NCBI GenBank assembly: GCA_946546815.1
Contig: CAMNOL010000009.1
Span: 1 to 42,009 of the forward strand
DNA: 42,009 bases
Direction of reading: 5' to 3'
Source: an uncultured Oscillospiraceae bacterium
GTDB taxonomy: Bacteria > Bacillota > Clostridia > Oscillospirales > Oscillospiraceae
The position numbers and the translations under genes were made by a program. The notes under the pieces are model-generated. The model did no database searches. It was not told where the DNA came from and saw only the letters and a program-made list of their open reading frames with translations. Shown here in pieces: positions 23,910-31,779 of the stretch. How positions within the stretch are numbered: the first letter of the stretch is position 1; each line of letters starts with the position of its first letter.

Positions 23910-23953
23910 AAATTGCCGGATGGGGACTGATAAATTGCCGGATGGGGGCAGAT
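23910..23953. repeat. Two 22-bp direct repeats between divergent promoters
   Basis: The unit beginning AAATTGCCGGATGGGG occurs twice without a gap (23910-23931 and 23932-23953), with 20 of 22 bases identical. A 22-bp period is close to two helical turns, so both copies face the same side of the DNA. The repeats fill the gap between the -35 box of the minus-strand gene (23890-23895) and that of the plus-strand gene (23959-23964). They look like a double operator, but no regulator is identified. Confidence 0.7.
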
Positions 23954-23958
23954 AGTCC

Positions 23959-23987
23959 TTGCCAAACCCTGCGCGATCGGGTAAAAT
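23959..23987 (+). promoter_or_regulatory. Promoter of the radical-SAM gene
   Basis: TTGCCA (23959-23964), a 17-bp spacer and TAAAAT (23982-23987). Transcription would start near 23994, so mobile element B falls inside the leader. Confidence 0.7.
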
Positions 23988-24012
23988 GATGGGTACTGTA
24001 CGAGAAAACTAA

Positions 24013-24093
24013 GGCATCACCGCATAATGGGACAAGAGCGGATTGCGGAAAATAGGCCGCAAGGCGCCGAAGTTCTCATTGTACGGTGTTGCC
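24013..24093. mobile_element. MITE-like element, copy B (81 bp), TSD CTAA
   Basis: Ends GGCATCACCGCATAATG (24013-24029) and CATTGTACGGTGTTGCC (24077-24093) are inverted repeats with 14 of 17 matching. CTAA flanks both sides (24009-24012, 24094-24097). The interior holds the hairpin TGCGG/CCGCA around AAAATAGG and then GGCGCCG. Compared with copy C (35208-35365) it keeps the same two ends but lacks about 77 bp of the middle, so it looks like an internal deletion derivative. Confidence 0.82.
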
Positions 24094-24117
24094 CTAACAC
24101 ATTGTGAGGAATCAGCT

Positions 24118-25962
24118 GTGAATCCAAAACTGGAACGCATTCTGCCCCGGGTCCAGAAGCCGGCCCGGTACACCGGCGGAGAATACAACGAGATCATCAA
24201 GGACAAGGCTCAGGTGGACACCCGCTTTGCCCTGTGCTTTCCGGACACCTATGAGATCGGTATGTCCAATCTGGGCCTGCGGATCCTGTACGGCGTCATC
24301 AACGAGATGGACGGCGTGTGGTGTGAGCGCTGCTTCGCCCCCTGGGGGGACATGGAGGAGGAACTGCGCAGCAACCACATCCCCCTCTATGGGCTGGAGA
24401 GCGGCGACGCACTCAATCAATTTGACATTGTGGGCTTTTCCCTGGGCTACGAGATGGCCTTCACCAACGTGCTGAATATGCTGGACCTGGCGGGGATTCC
24501 CATCCACTGCACAGAGCGGGGCAATGATGACCCCATCATTGTGGCGGGGGGCACCTGCGCGGTGAACAGCGAGCCCCTGGCGGATTTTATTGACGTGTTC
24601 TTCCTGGGCGAAGGGGAAGAGGTGGACTGCGAGCTCATTGAGCTGTACCGCCAGTGCCGGAAGGAGGGCTTTGACCGGAAGGAATTCCTCATCCGGGCCG
24701 CTCAGATTCCGGGCTGCTATGTGCCCGCCCTGTACCAGGTGGACTACCTGCCCGACGGCACAGTGGCGCGCATCACCCCCACCCACGGCGCCCCGGCCCA
24801 GGTGACCAAGCGCATCATCCGGGATCTGGACAAGTCCTATTTTCCCACCCACACCATCATTCCCTCCACGGAAATCGTCCATGACCGGGTGATGCTGGAG
24901 CTGTTCCGGGGTTGCATCCGGGGCTGCCGGTTCTGTCAGGCGGGCTACTGCTACCGCCCGGTGCGTCCCAAGAGCGTGGATGTGCTGGTGCAGCAGGGCA
25001 TTGAGGCCTGTAAGGATTCCGGCTATCAGGAGATGACCCTGTCCAGCCTGTCCTCCTCGGACTACCGGGGGCTCACCGCTGTCTGTGACGGCCTGCTGGA
25101 ATACTGCGAGCCCAGGAATATCAACCTGAATCTGCCCTCTCTCCGGGCGGACGGGTTCTCCATGTCCATCATGGAGCGACTGCAGAAGGCCAGAAAGTCC
25201 TCTGTCACCTTTGCCCCGGAGGCGGGCACCCAGCGCCTGCGGGACGCCATCAACAAAAACGTCACCGAAGAGGACCTGCTGACCTCCTGCCGCACGGTGT
25301 TTGAGGGCGGCTGCAGCGCGGTGAAGCTGTACTTTATGCTGGGCCTGCCCACGGAGACCGACGAGGACGTGAAGGGCATTGCGGACCTGGCCCAGAAGGT
25401 CTACTGGACCTGGCGGGACTATTCCAGCAACCGGCAGAGGGGCATCCGCATCACCGTCTCCACCTCCTTTTTTGTGCCCAAGCCCTTTACCCCCTTCCAG
25501 TGGGAATCCCAGATCTCCATGGAGGAGTACCAGCGGCGGGTGGACCTGCTGCGCAGCTGCATCCACAACAAATCCATTCAGTACAACTGGCACGAGGCGG
25601 ACACCAGCTATGTGGAGGCGGTGCTGGCCCGGGGCGACCGCAGGCTGGGCAAGGCCATTGAGCAGGTCTGGCGCACCGGCGGAAAAATGGACTCCTGGAG
25701 CGACTATTTCTCCTTCCAGCGCTGGCTGGACGCCTTTGAAGCAGTGGGCATCAACCCGGACTTCTACGCCCGGCGGGAGCGGCGCAAATGCGAGGTGCTG
25801 CCCTGGAGCATGATCGACGTGGGCGTGCGCCAGGATTACCTGTGGCAGGAGCGGGAGCAGGCCTACAAGAGCGTCATCACCCCGGACTGCCGGGTGCGGT
25901 GCATGGGCTGCGGCGCCAACAAGCTGCTGCCCGGCGGTGTGTGCGACGAGGACAGGAGGTAA
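24118..25962 (+). CDS. TIGR03960-type B12-binding radical SAM protein
   Basis: This 614-residue protein has an N-terminal cobalamin-binding-like region (about 35-200, with DIVGFSLGYE) and a radical SAM core whose 4Fe-4S cluster site is Cys266, Cys270 and Cys273 (RGCIRGCRFCQAG). A cysteine pair near the C-terminus (CRVRCMGC) may bind a further metal. It matches the family that, in many genomes, is encoded next to or fused with the TIGR03936 protein found directly downstream. Its substrate is not established. The start is GTG 24118 with AGGA 7 nt upstream; an in-frame ATG at 24043 lies within mobile element B and lacks an RBS. The stop is 4 bp before the next start. Confidence 0.88.
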   Translation: MNPKLERILPRVQKPARYTGGEYNEIIKDKAQVDTRFALCFPDTYEIGMSNLGLRILYGVINEMDGVWCERCFAPWGDMEEELRSNHIPLYGLESGDALNQFDIVGFSLGYEMAFTNVLNMLDLAGIPIHCTERGNDDPIIVAGGTCAVNSEPLADFIDVFFLGEGEEVDCELIELYRQCRKEGFDRKEFLIRAAQIPGCYVPALYQVDYLPDGTVARITPTHGAPAQVTKRIIRDLDKSYFPTHTIIPSTEIVHDRVMLELFRGCIRGCRFCQAGYCYRPVRPKSVDVLVQQGIEACKDSGYQEMTLSSLSSSDYRGLTAVCDGLLEYCEPRNINLNLPSLRADGFSMSIMERLQKARKSSVTFAPEAGTQRLRDAINKNVTEEDLLTSCRTVFEGGCSAVKLYFMLGLPTETDEDVKGIADLAQKVYWTWRDYSSNRQRGIRITVSTSFFVPKPFTPFQWESQISMEEYQRRVDLLRSCIHNKSIQYNWHEADTSYVEAVLARGDRRLGKAIEQVWRTGGKMDSWSDYFSFQRWLDAFEAVGINPDFYARRERRKCEVLPWSMIDVGVRQDYLWQEREQAYKSVITPDCRVRCMGCGANKLLPGGVCDEDRR

Positions 25963-25966
25963 GGTT

Positions 25967-26641
25967 ATGGCAATGCACAAAAACAGACTTCTGTTTAAAA
26001 AAGAGGGCCGGGCGGTGTACATCTCCCACCTGGACCTGATGGCCACCTTCCAGCGGGCCTTTCTCCGCTCCGGGATCAACGTGTGGCAGACGGAGGGCTT
26101 CAACCGCCATGTGTATGTGTCCATCGCGCTGCCCCTGAGCGTGGGCTATTCCAGCGACTGTGAGATTCTGGAGTTCAACCTGGAGGACGACATCCCGCTG
26201 AGCCAGGTGCCGGAGCGGCTGAACCGGGCGCTGCCGGAGGGCATCACGGTGCTGAGCTGCTACGAGGCGAAAATCCCGCTGAAAAAAATCGTGGACCTGG
26301 GCTGGACCGTCACCATGGAGTATGACAACGGTGTGCCCGAGGGAGCCGCAGAGGGATTCCGGGCGCTGCTGAGCCGGGAGAGCTGCGTCATCCGCAAGAA
26401 ATCCAAAAAGGCCAAGCGGGGCTACACCGAGCTGGACATCATCCCCATGGTGAAGGAGTGGACGCTGGAGGAGGGGGAACACACCCTGGTGTTCCGCGCC
26501 CGCATCGCAGCCCTTAACCCCGGCCTGAATCCCAGCCTGATTCTGGACACCTTCGCCAAGGATCATCCGGAGTGGACGCCGGATTTTGTGCGCTGTCACC
26601 GCAACGAGGTCTACGGGGAGATGGCAGAGGTTTTTCGCTGA
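25967..26641 (+). CDS. TIGR03936-type radical-SAM-linked protein (DUF2344)
   Basis: This 224-residue protein begins with the family block LLFKKEGRAVYISHLDLMATFQRA. In many bacteria it is encoded next to, or fused with, the TIGR03960 radical SAM protein, as here. It has no radical-SAM cysteines of its own and is probably a partner or substrate-handling domain. ATG 25967 follows AGGAGGT, immediately after the stop of the upstream gene; the two are surely co-transcribed. Function remains unknown. Confidence 0.88.
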   Translation: MAMHKNRLLFKKEGRAVYISHLDLMATFQRAFLRSGINVWQTEGFNRHVYVSIALPLSVGYSSDCEILEFNLEDDIPLSQVPERLNRALPEGITVLSCYEAKIPLKKIVDLGWTVTMEYDNGVPEGAAEGFRALLSRESCVIRKKSKKAKRGYTELDIIPMVKEWTLEEGEHTLVFRARIAALNPGLNPSLILDTFAKDHPEWTPDFVRCHRNEVYGEMAEVFR

Positions 26642-26659
26642 AAATTGGGGAAATTACCC

Positions 26660-26688
26660 TTGCATTTTCCAAAATTGTGTGGTATATT
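26660..26688 (+). promoter_or_regulatory. Promoter of rplS
   Basis: TTGCAT (26660-26665), a 17-bp spacer and TATATT (26683-26688), about 100 bp upstream of rplS. Confidence 0.75.
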
Positions 26689-26694
26689 ATATCG

Positions 26695-26789
26695 GTCTGA
26701 ACAAAGGGCGTTCCTCTGCCGGGCCGGCTGAACATCGGGCCGCCAACTGGAAACGGTAAGAACACCTATACAACAGGAGGATAAGAACC
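26695..26789 (+). promoter_or_regulatory. rplS leader, possible L19 autoregulatory structure
   Basis: The roughly 95-nt leader can fold with GTTC (26710-26713) pairing GAAC (26760-26763) around GC-rich inner arms. Firmicutes have a known L19 leader element in this place, but the match to that family is not verified. A strong RBS (CAGGAGG) ends the leader. Confidence 0.35.
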
Positions 26790-27131
26790 ATGAATCTGAT
26801 TGATACTCTGAACGCTCAGAACGTCAAGAACGAGGCTCCGGTCATCGAGATCGGCTCCACCGTCCGTGTCCACATCAAGGTCAAGGAAGGCTCCAAGGAG
26901 CGTATCCAGGTCTTTGAGGGCACTGTCATCGCCAAGAAGAATGGCGGCGTTTCTGAGACCTTTACCGTCCGCCGCATCTCCTATGGCGTCGGCGTGGAGA
27001 AGGTATTCCCCGTTCACTCCCCCAACGTGGTGAAGGTCGAGACTGTCCGCAGAGGTAAGGTCCGCCGCGCCAAGCTGTACTACCTGCGTGACCGCGTGGG
27101 CAAGGCTGCCAAGGTTCGGGAGAAGCTGTAA
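26790..27131 (+). CDS. rplS: 50S ribosomal protein L19
   Basis: L19 sits at the interface of the 30S and 50S subunits. The protein has 113 residues, the usual length, with family blocks [40 protein letters not shown] and [15 protein letters not shown]. It is followed by a strong terminator, so it is likely a single-gene unit, although rbgA, rnhB and yraN follow in the usual Firmicutes order. The trmD and rimM genes often found upstream are absent. Confidence 0.99.
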   Translation: MNLIDTLNAQNVKNEAPVIEIGSTVRVHIKVKEGSKERIQVFEGTVIAKKNGGVSETFTVRRISYGVGVEKVFPVHSPNVVKVETVRRGKVRRAKLYYLRDRVGKAAKVREKL

Positions 27132-27146
27132 TTTTCAGAAGAGAAA

Positions 27147-27171
27147 GGAGCGGGGTTCCCGCTCCTTTTTT
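27147..27171 (+). terminator. Terminator after rplS
   Basis: GGAGCGGG (27147-27154) pairs with CCCGCTCC (27158-27165) over a 3-nt loop, followed by TTTTTT. Confidence 0.95.
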
Positions 27172-27247
27172 CGTAATCAGAAGAACCTGCAGGGATGCTG
27201 AGAAGAAATCGTACTCCATTACCACCCTCTGACGAAAAGGATACGCT

Positions 27248-28207
27248 ATGGCAAAAAGCAAAAAACGCGGCGGCAGCAACAACCGCTGGGTGAAAAAACC
27301 AAAGCCTCAGAAGCAGGCTGCTGAACAGAAGAAACAGGATGAGGGCATGACCATCCAGTGGTACCCCGGCCACATGACCAAGACCCGGCGCATGATCCAG
27401 GAGAACCTGAAGCTGGTGGATCTGGTGGTGGAGATCATCGACGCCCGGATTCCTGTTTCCAGCCGGAACCCGGACATCGACAGCCTGGTGGAGAACAAGC
27501 CCCGGATGATCATCCTCAACCGGGCGGACCAGGCGGACCCCGCCATGAACCAGAAGTGGGCGGAGTACTTCCGCAGCAAGGGTTGGTCTGTGCTGCAAAC
27601 GGACTGCAAAACCGGCACCGGTGTGAAGCAGTTTTCTCCGGTGGTCAAGACCATTCTGAAGGACCAGATCGCCAAATGGGAAGAGAAGGGGATGCTGGGC
27701 CGCCCGGTGCGGGTCATGGTGGTGGGAGTGCCCAACGTGGGCAAGTCCACCTTCATCAACAAGGTGGCCAACCGCAAGTCCGCCATCGCCCAGAACCGCC
27801 CCGGCGTCACCCGGGGCAAGCAGTGGGTGGCGGTGGACGACGGACTGGACCTGCTGGACACCCCGGGCATCCTCTGGCCCAAATTCGAGGACAAACAGGT
27901 GGGGATGCACCTGGCCTTCACCGGCGCGGTGAAGGATGACATCCTGGACGTGGAGACCCTGGGCAATTTCCTGATGAAGCTGCTGGCCGCCCGCTACCCC
28001 AAGGCGCTGGAGGTACGCTACCGTCTGGAGGTTCCGGAGGAGCCGGACAGCTGGGAGCTGGTGGAGCAGGCCGGGCGCAACCGGGGATTCCTGATTTCCG
28101 GCGGAGAAGTGGACACCGAGCGGATGTGCCGCATCCTTCTGGAGGAATTTCGGTCTGGCAAGTTAGGACGCTTTACACTTGAGGTTCCCCCGGTGCAGCA
28201 TCAATAA
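27248..28207 (+). CDS. rbgA: Ribosome biogenesis GTPase RbgA (YlqF)
   Basis: RbgA is a circularly permuted GTPase that helps late assembly of the 50S subunit. The permuted motif order is visible: G4 as NRAD (91-94), then G1 GVPNVGKST (160-168), then G3 DTPG (204-207). The protein has 319 residues because a Lys/Gln-rich extension of about 33 residues precedes the usual MTIQWYPGHM start. The upstream ATG is chosen since AAAAGGA lies before it, while the inner ATG at 27347 lacks a clear RBS. It is followed closely by rnhB. Confidence 0.95.
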   Translation: MAKSKKRGGSNNRWVKKPKPQKQAAEQKKQDEGMTIQWYPGHMTKTRRMIQENLKLVDLVVEIIDARIPVSSRNPDIDSLVENKPRMIILNRADQADPAMNQKWAEYFRSKGWSVLQTDCKTGTGVKQFSPVVKTILKDQIAKWEEKGMLGRPVRVMVVGVPNVGKSTFINKVANRKSAIAQNRPGVTRGKQWVAVDDGLDLLDTPGILWPKFEDKQVGMHLAFTGAVKDDILDVETLGNFLMKLLAARYPKALEVRYRLEVPEEPDSWELVEQAGRNRGFLISGGEVDTERMCRILLEEFRSGKLGRFTLEVPPVQHQ

Positions 28208-28222
28208 ATGGGAGAAAAACCG

Positions 28223-28834
28223 ATGAAACAGGGAGAAAAAGTCGATCTTTGGGCCATTGAACGAGAGTGTAAAGGAGAAGGCCATGTCAGAGTGTGCGGA
28301 GTGGACGAGGCCGGCGCCGGCCCGCTGGCTGGTGCGGTGTACGCCGCGGCGGTGATTCTGCCCGAGCACTATGACCTGCCCTTTCTGAACGATTCCAAGA
28401 AACTGACGGAGAAGCGGCGGGAAATGCTGTTCCCCCTCATCAAGGAACAGGCCATCGCCTGGGCGGTGGCCACCGCCAGCGAGCAGGAGATCGACGAGAT
28501 CAACATCCTCAACGCCCGGATGCTGGCTATGGAGCGGGCAATTCAGAAACTTGACCCGGCGGCGGATTTTGCCCTCATCGACGGCAACCGCAGCACCGGC
28601 ATCACCATTCCCAACCGCACCGTCGTCAAGGGCGACAGCCTCTCCGCCTCCATCGCCGCGGCCTCCATTCTGGCCAAGGTCAGCAGGGACCACTATATGA
28701 TGGAGCTGGCAGCACAGTACCCCCAGTACCGGTTCGAAAAACACAAGGGCTATCCCACCAAGCTCCATTACCAGCTGCTGCGGGAATACGGCCCCTGTCC
28801 TGTCCACCGGAAAACCTTCCTGAAAAAGCTGTGA
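28223..28834 (+). CDS. rnhB: Ribonuclease HII
   Basis: RNase HII cuts RNA in RNA-DNA hybrids, including single ribonucleotides in DNA. This 203-residue protein has the catalytic Asp28-Glu29 in GVDEAGAGPLAG and the SILAKVSRD block. The motif usually reads DEAGRGPLAG; here Arg is Ala. The Gly-Arg-Gly contacts the RNA-DNA junction in studied enzymes, so junction recognition may differ. The start at 28223 is preferred because GGGAGA lies 9-10 nt upstream; the ATG at 28208 lacks one. The stop overlaps the GTG start of yraN. Confidence 0.95.
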   Translation: MKQGEKVDLWAIERECKGEGHVRVCGVDEAGAGPLAGAVYAAAVILPEHYDLPFLNDSKKLTEKRREMLFPLIKEQAIAWAVATASEQEIDEINILNARMLAMERAIQKLDPAADFALIDGNRSTGITIPNRTVVKGDSLSASIAAASILAKVSRDHYMMELAAQYPQYRFEKHKGYPTKLHYQLLREYGPCPVHRKTFLKKL

Positions 28835-29214
28835 AGCGGGGAGAAGAAGCCGCCCGCCTGGGGCGGGAGGGGGAAGGGCAGGTTCGCCGCGCGCTGGAGC
28901 GCCGGGGTGTGGAGATTCTCGCCGCCAACTGGCGCTGCCAGTACGGGGAGATCGACCTCATCGCCGCCACCCCTGCCCAGATTCGCTTCATCGAGGTCAA
29001 GACCAGGCGTTCCCGCCGGTATATGGAGGCCCGGGAGGCGGTGGATTGGGGCAAGCGGCAGCGGATCATTCTGTCCGCGGAGTGCTACCTGATGGAGCAC
29101 CCGGAGGAGGGACGCCAGCCCTGCTTTGATGTGGCGGAGGTGTATCCCGCCGGCGAAGGCTGGACCATTCGCTATTATGCCAACGCCTTTGACACAGAAG
29201 CATACGAAAGCTGA
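28831..29214 (+). CDS. yraN: YraN family protein (UPF0102), endonuclease-like fold
   Basis: This 127-residue protein has the UPF0102 pattern: an N-terminal helix with LGREGEGQVRRALERRG, then NWRCQYGEIDLIA and IRFIEVKTRRS. The spaced Glu/Asp and ExK residues resemble the catalytic core of restriction-endonuclease-like nucleases, but the function is unproven. The start is GTG, overlapping the rnhB stop by 4 nt, so the two are translationally coupled, as in many bacteria. Confidence 0.92.
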   Translation: MKRGEEAARLGREGEGQVRRALERRGVEILAANWRCQYGEIDLIAATPAQIRFIEVKTRRSRRYMEAREAVDWGKRQRIILSAECYLMEHPEEGRQPCFDVAEVYPAGEGWTIRYYANAFDTEAYES

Positions 29215-29225
29215 GCAAAAAGGAA

Positions 29226-29254
29226 TTGAATCTTTTGCACATCTATGGTAAAAT
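29226..29254 (+). promoter_or_regulatory. Promoter of thrC
   Basis: TTGAAT (29226-29231), a 17-bp spacer and TAAAAT (29249-29254). The start codon is about 190 bp downstream, leaving a long leader. Confidence 0.8.
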
Positions 29255-29276
29255 GCACACTGACCTTGCCGGCACT

Positions 29277-29360
29277 TTGACACAGTAGGGTGTCAACGAG
29301 ACTGGACCTGCCGCAGCGGTGCCCCCGACGAAACGGAGGAGAACGGCTGCGGGGGGCAGG
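29277..29360 (+). promoter_or_regulatory. Structured leader of thrC, family unknown
   Basis: Two hairpins can be drawn. TTGACAC (29277-29283) pairs with GTGTCAA (29290-29296). CCTGCCGCAGC (29307-29317) pairs in two blocks with GCTGC (29346-29350) and GGCAGG (29355-29360). No T-box core or known riboswitch consensus was found, and no Thr-rich leader peptide was seen. A regulatory role is inferred from the length and pairing only. Confidence 0.4.
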
Positions 29361-29442
29361 ACTTTGCCGGGAGCGGTATAAAAATGAATTGCAATGCGTA
29401 AATGCTCCATTTTGGCGTGTTTTCGAGAAAGAAGGTCACAAG

Positions 29443-30930
29443 ATGTACTATGTATCAACCCGAAACAAGGCGCTGAGATACACTCCGGCGCAGGCCATCG
29501 CGCAGGGCCTTTCCCGGGAGGGCGGCCTGTTTGTGCCCCAGGTGATTCCCCGCCTGCCGGGCAGCGCACTGAATATGCTGAAGGATCTGAGCTATCAGCA
29601 GCGCGCGGTGTATGTGATGGGCATGTATCTGGAGCATTTCACCAGCTTTGAGCTGTCCCGGGCCACTGCTGCGGCCTACGGACCGGCCAAATTTGACACC
29701 AAGGCGGTGGCTCCGGTGCGGAAGGTGGACAACGGGACCTACTGCCTGGAGCTGTGGCACGGCCCCACCTGCGCCTTCAAGGACATGGCGCTGCAGATGC
29801 TGCCTCACCTGCTGTCCCTGTCCCTGAAAAAGAACGCCGAAAAGAAGACCGCCTGCATCCTGGTGGCCACCTCCGGCGACACGGGGAAGGCCGCGCTGGA
29901 GGGCTTTAAGGACGTGGATCAGACCAAGATCCTGGTGTTCTACCCCAAGGACGGCGTCAGCGAGATCCAGCAGCTCCAGATGGCCACCCAGGAGGGGGAG
30001 AACGTCAGCGTCAGCGCTGTCATCGGCAACTTTGACGACGCCCAGACCGGCGTGAAGAAGCTGTTCTCTGACGCAGACCTCCGGGGCGAGCTGGGGGAGC
30101 GGGGCTATTTCCTGTCCTCTGCCAACTCCATCAACTGGGGCCGGGTGCTGCCTCAGATCGTGTACTACATCTCTGCCTACTGCGACCTGCTGCGCTCCGA
30201 GGCCATTCAGCCCGGGGAAGAGGTGAACATCTGCGTGCCCACCGGAAACTTCGGCAACATCCTGGCGGCGTTCTACGCCAAGCAGATGGGGCTGCCGGTG
30301 CACAAGCTGATCTGCGCTTCCAACAGCAACAACGTGCTCACCGACTTCATTCAAACCGGCGTGTACGACCGCAACCGCCCCTTCCACACCACGGTGTCCC
30401 CCTCCATGGACATCCTGATCTCCAGCAACCTGGAGCGCCTGCTGTATATGCTCTCCGAGGAGGACGACCAGCTGGTTTCCTCCTACATGGATCAGCTGAA
30501 CCGGGAGGGCCGCTACGAGGTCAGCCCCGCCATTCTGAAGAAGATTCAGAAGTTCTTCGCCGCCGGCTATGCAGACGAGGGCGCCACCAAGGCCGCCATC
30601 GCCGCCATGAAGCGGGAGCACGATTACCTGATCGACACCCACACCGCCGTGGCCTTCAAGGTTCTGGAGGATTACCGGGAGGAGACCGGCGATGAGACCA
30701 AGACCATCGTGGCCTCCACCGCCAGCCCCTTCAAGTTCAGCGACTCCGTTCTGGACGCGCTGGGGGTGAAGAACCTGCGCTCCGGCACCGACCTGCTGGA
30801 CCAGCTGGCCGAGGTCTCCGGCGTGGAGGCACCCGCCCCGCTGGCCACGTTGAAGGACAAAACCGTCCGCTTCACCGGCTACGGCGAGAAGGAGCAGATG
30901 AAGGAAGTTGTCAGAGAATTCCTCAAATAA
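29443..30930 (+). CDS. thrC: Threonine synthase
   Basis: ThrC converts O-phosphohomoserine to threonine using pyridoxal phosphate. The 495-residue protein starts MYYVSTRNKALRYTP and has the PLP-binding Lys113 in CAFKDMALQ and the VATSGDTGKAALEGF phosphate-binding block. ATG 29443 follows GAAAGAAGG; the longer open frame lies in the leader. Hom and thrB are not nearby. It shares its precursor aspartate semialdehyde with the DAP operon at 19411. Confidence 0.97.
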   Translation: MYYVSTRNKALRYTPAQAIAQGLSREGGLFVPQVIPRLPGSALNMLKDLSYQQRAVYVMGMYLEHFTSFELSRATAAAYGPAKFDTKAVAPVRKVDNGTYCLELWHGPTCAFKDMALQMLPHLLSLSLKKNAEKKTACILVATSGDTGKAALEGFKDVDQTKILVFYPKDGVSEIQQLQMATQEGENVSVSAVIGNFDDAQTGVKKLFSDADLRGELGERGYFLSSANSINWGRVLPQIVYYISAYCDLLRSEAIQPGEEVNICVPTGNFGNILAAFYAKQMGLPVHKLICASNSNNVLTDFIQTGVYDRNRPFHTTVSPSMDILISSNLERLLYMLSEEDDQLVSSYMDQLNREGRYEVSPAILKKIQKFFAAGYADEGATKAAIAAMKREHDYLIDTHTAVAFKVLEDYREETGDETKTIVASTASPFKFSDSVLDALGVKNLRSGTDLLDQLAEVSGVEAPAPLATLKDKTVRFTGYGEKEQMKEVVREFLK

Positions 30931-31027
30931 TCCATTGTCCGGCGGCTGTTAAAGTGTAAAGTACAAACACGGTACACATATTTAATTGTTATGGATTCTC
31001 TGGAAAAGGAGAGAAAGAGGTGGGTCA

Positions 31028-31711
31028 ATGGCCCTGTATGCGATAGGAGACACCCATCTGTCCCTGAACACGCCCAAGCCCATGGATGTGTTCGGCGGAA
31101 ACTGGGTGGGCTACGTGGACAAGCTGCGCGCCGGGTTTGAAATCGTCCGGCCGGAGGACACCGTGGTGCTCTGCGGCGACCTGAGCTGGGGGATGAGCCT
31201 GGAGGAGTCAAAGAAGGACTTTCAGTTCCTCAACGACCTGCCCGGGCGAAAGGTGATCCTCAAGGGGAACCATGACTACTGGTGGATGACTGCCAGCAAG
31301 ATGAACCGGTTCTTTCAGGACAATGGCTTTCAGTTTGAGCTGCTCCACAACTGTTGCCGGCTCTATGGAGATGTGGCGCTGTGCGGCACCCGGGGGTGGT
31401 TCCTGGACGAGGAAAAGGGCGGCCACAACGAAAAGATGCGCAACCGGGAGGTCATGCGGCTGGAAGCCTCGCTGAAGGCGGCGGGGGACCGGGAGAAGCT
31501 GGTCTTTCTCCACTATCCGCCGCTGTACCAGGGCTACCGCTGCCCGGAGATCCTGGAGGTGCTGAAACGGTACCAGGTGAAACGCTGCTTTTTCGGCCAT
31601 CTCCACGGTCACAGCATCCGCCTGGCCATTGAGGGGGTGCAGGAGGGCACCTGCTTTTCCCTGGTCTCCGCAGACAGCCTGAATTTCATTCCAAAAAAAA
31701 TTTTGGATTAA
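31028..31711 (+). CDS. Calcineurin-like metallophosphoesterase
   Basis: This 227-residue protein has the complete dinuclear metal site of the family: GDTH (7-10), CGDLSW (49-54), GNHDY (80-84), FLHYPP and GHLHGHS. The substrate cannot be told from the sequence; the short single-domain form resembles YmdB- or Ser/Thr-phosphatase-like enzymes only in fold. ATG 31028 follows AGAGGTGG. It lies 97 bp after thrC and may be co-transcribed with it. Confidence 0.9.
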   Translation: MALYAIGDTHLSLNTPKPMDVFGGNWVGYVDKLRAGFEIVRPEDTVVLCGDLSWGMSLEESKKDFQFLNDLPGRKVILKGNHDYWWMTASKMNRFFQDNGFQFELLHNCCRLYGDVALCGTRGWFLDEEKGGHNEKMRNREVMRLEASLKAAGDREKLVFLHYPPLYQGYRCPEILEVLKRYQVKRCFFGHLHGHSIRLAIEGVQEGTCFSLVSADSLNFIPKKILD

Positions 31712-31723
31712 GCAAAAAAACAG

Positions 31724-31752
31724 TGGAAATCTCTGGGAGAATCTGTTACAAT
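31724..31752 (+). promoter_or_regulatory. Promoter of tig
   Basis: TGGAAA (31724-31729), a 17-bp spacer and TACAAT (31747-31752), 99 bp upstream of tig. Confidence 0.55.
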
Positions 31753-31779
31753 AATAAACTGCAGATTTTGTATACCATG

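Noticed and set aside
24043-24117. N-terminal extension of the radical-SAM protein from ATG 24043
   Set aside because: The ATG lies within a transposed element, lacks an RBS, and the encoded residues are not part of the family; GTG 24118 has a good RBS.
24112-26124. 670-residue antisense frame opposite the radical-SAM genes
   Set aside because: Shadow frame without motifs or ribosome site; the sense strand carries the CxxxCxxC motif and family blocks.
29261-29442. T-box or threonine attenuator peptide for thrC
   Set aside because: The conserved T-box core was not found, and the short ATG frame in the leader has no Thr codons. Only an unclassified structured leader is supported.
31691-31707. 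CCAAAAAAAATTTTGG palindrome as a terminator
   Set aside because: It is A/T-rich, lies within the last codons of the metallophosphoesterase gene and lacks a stable GC stem and downstream T tract.
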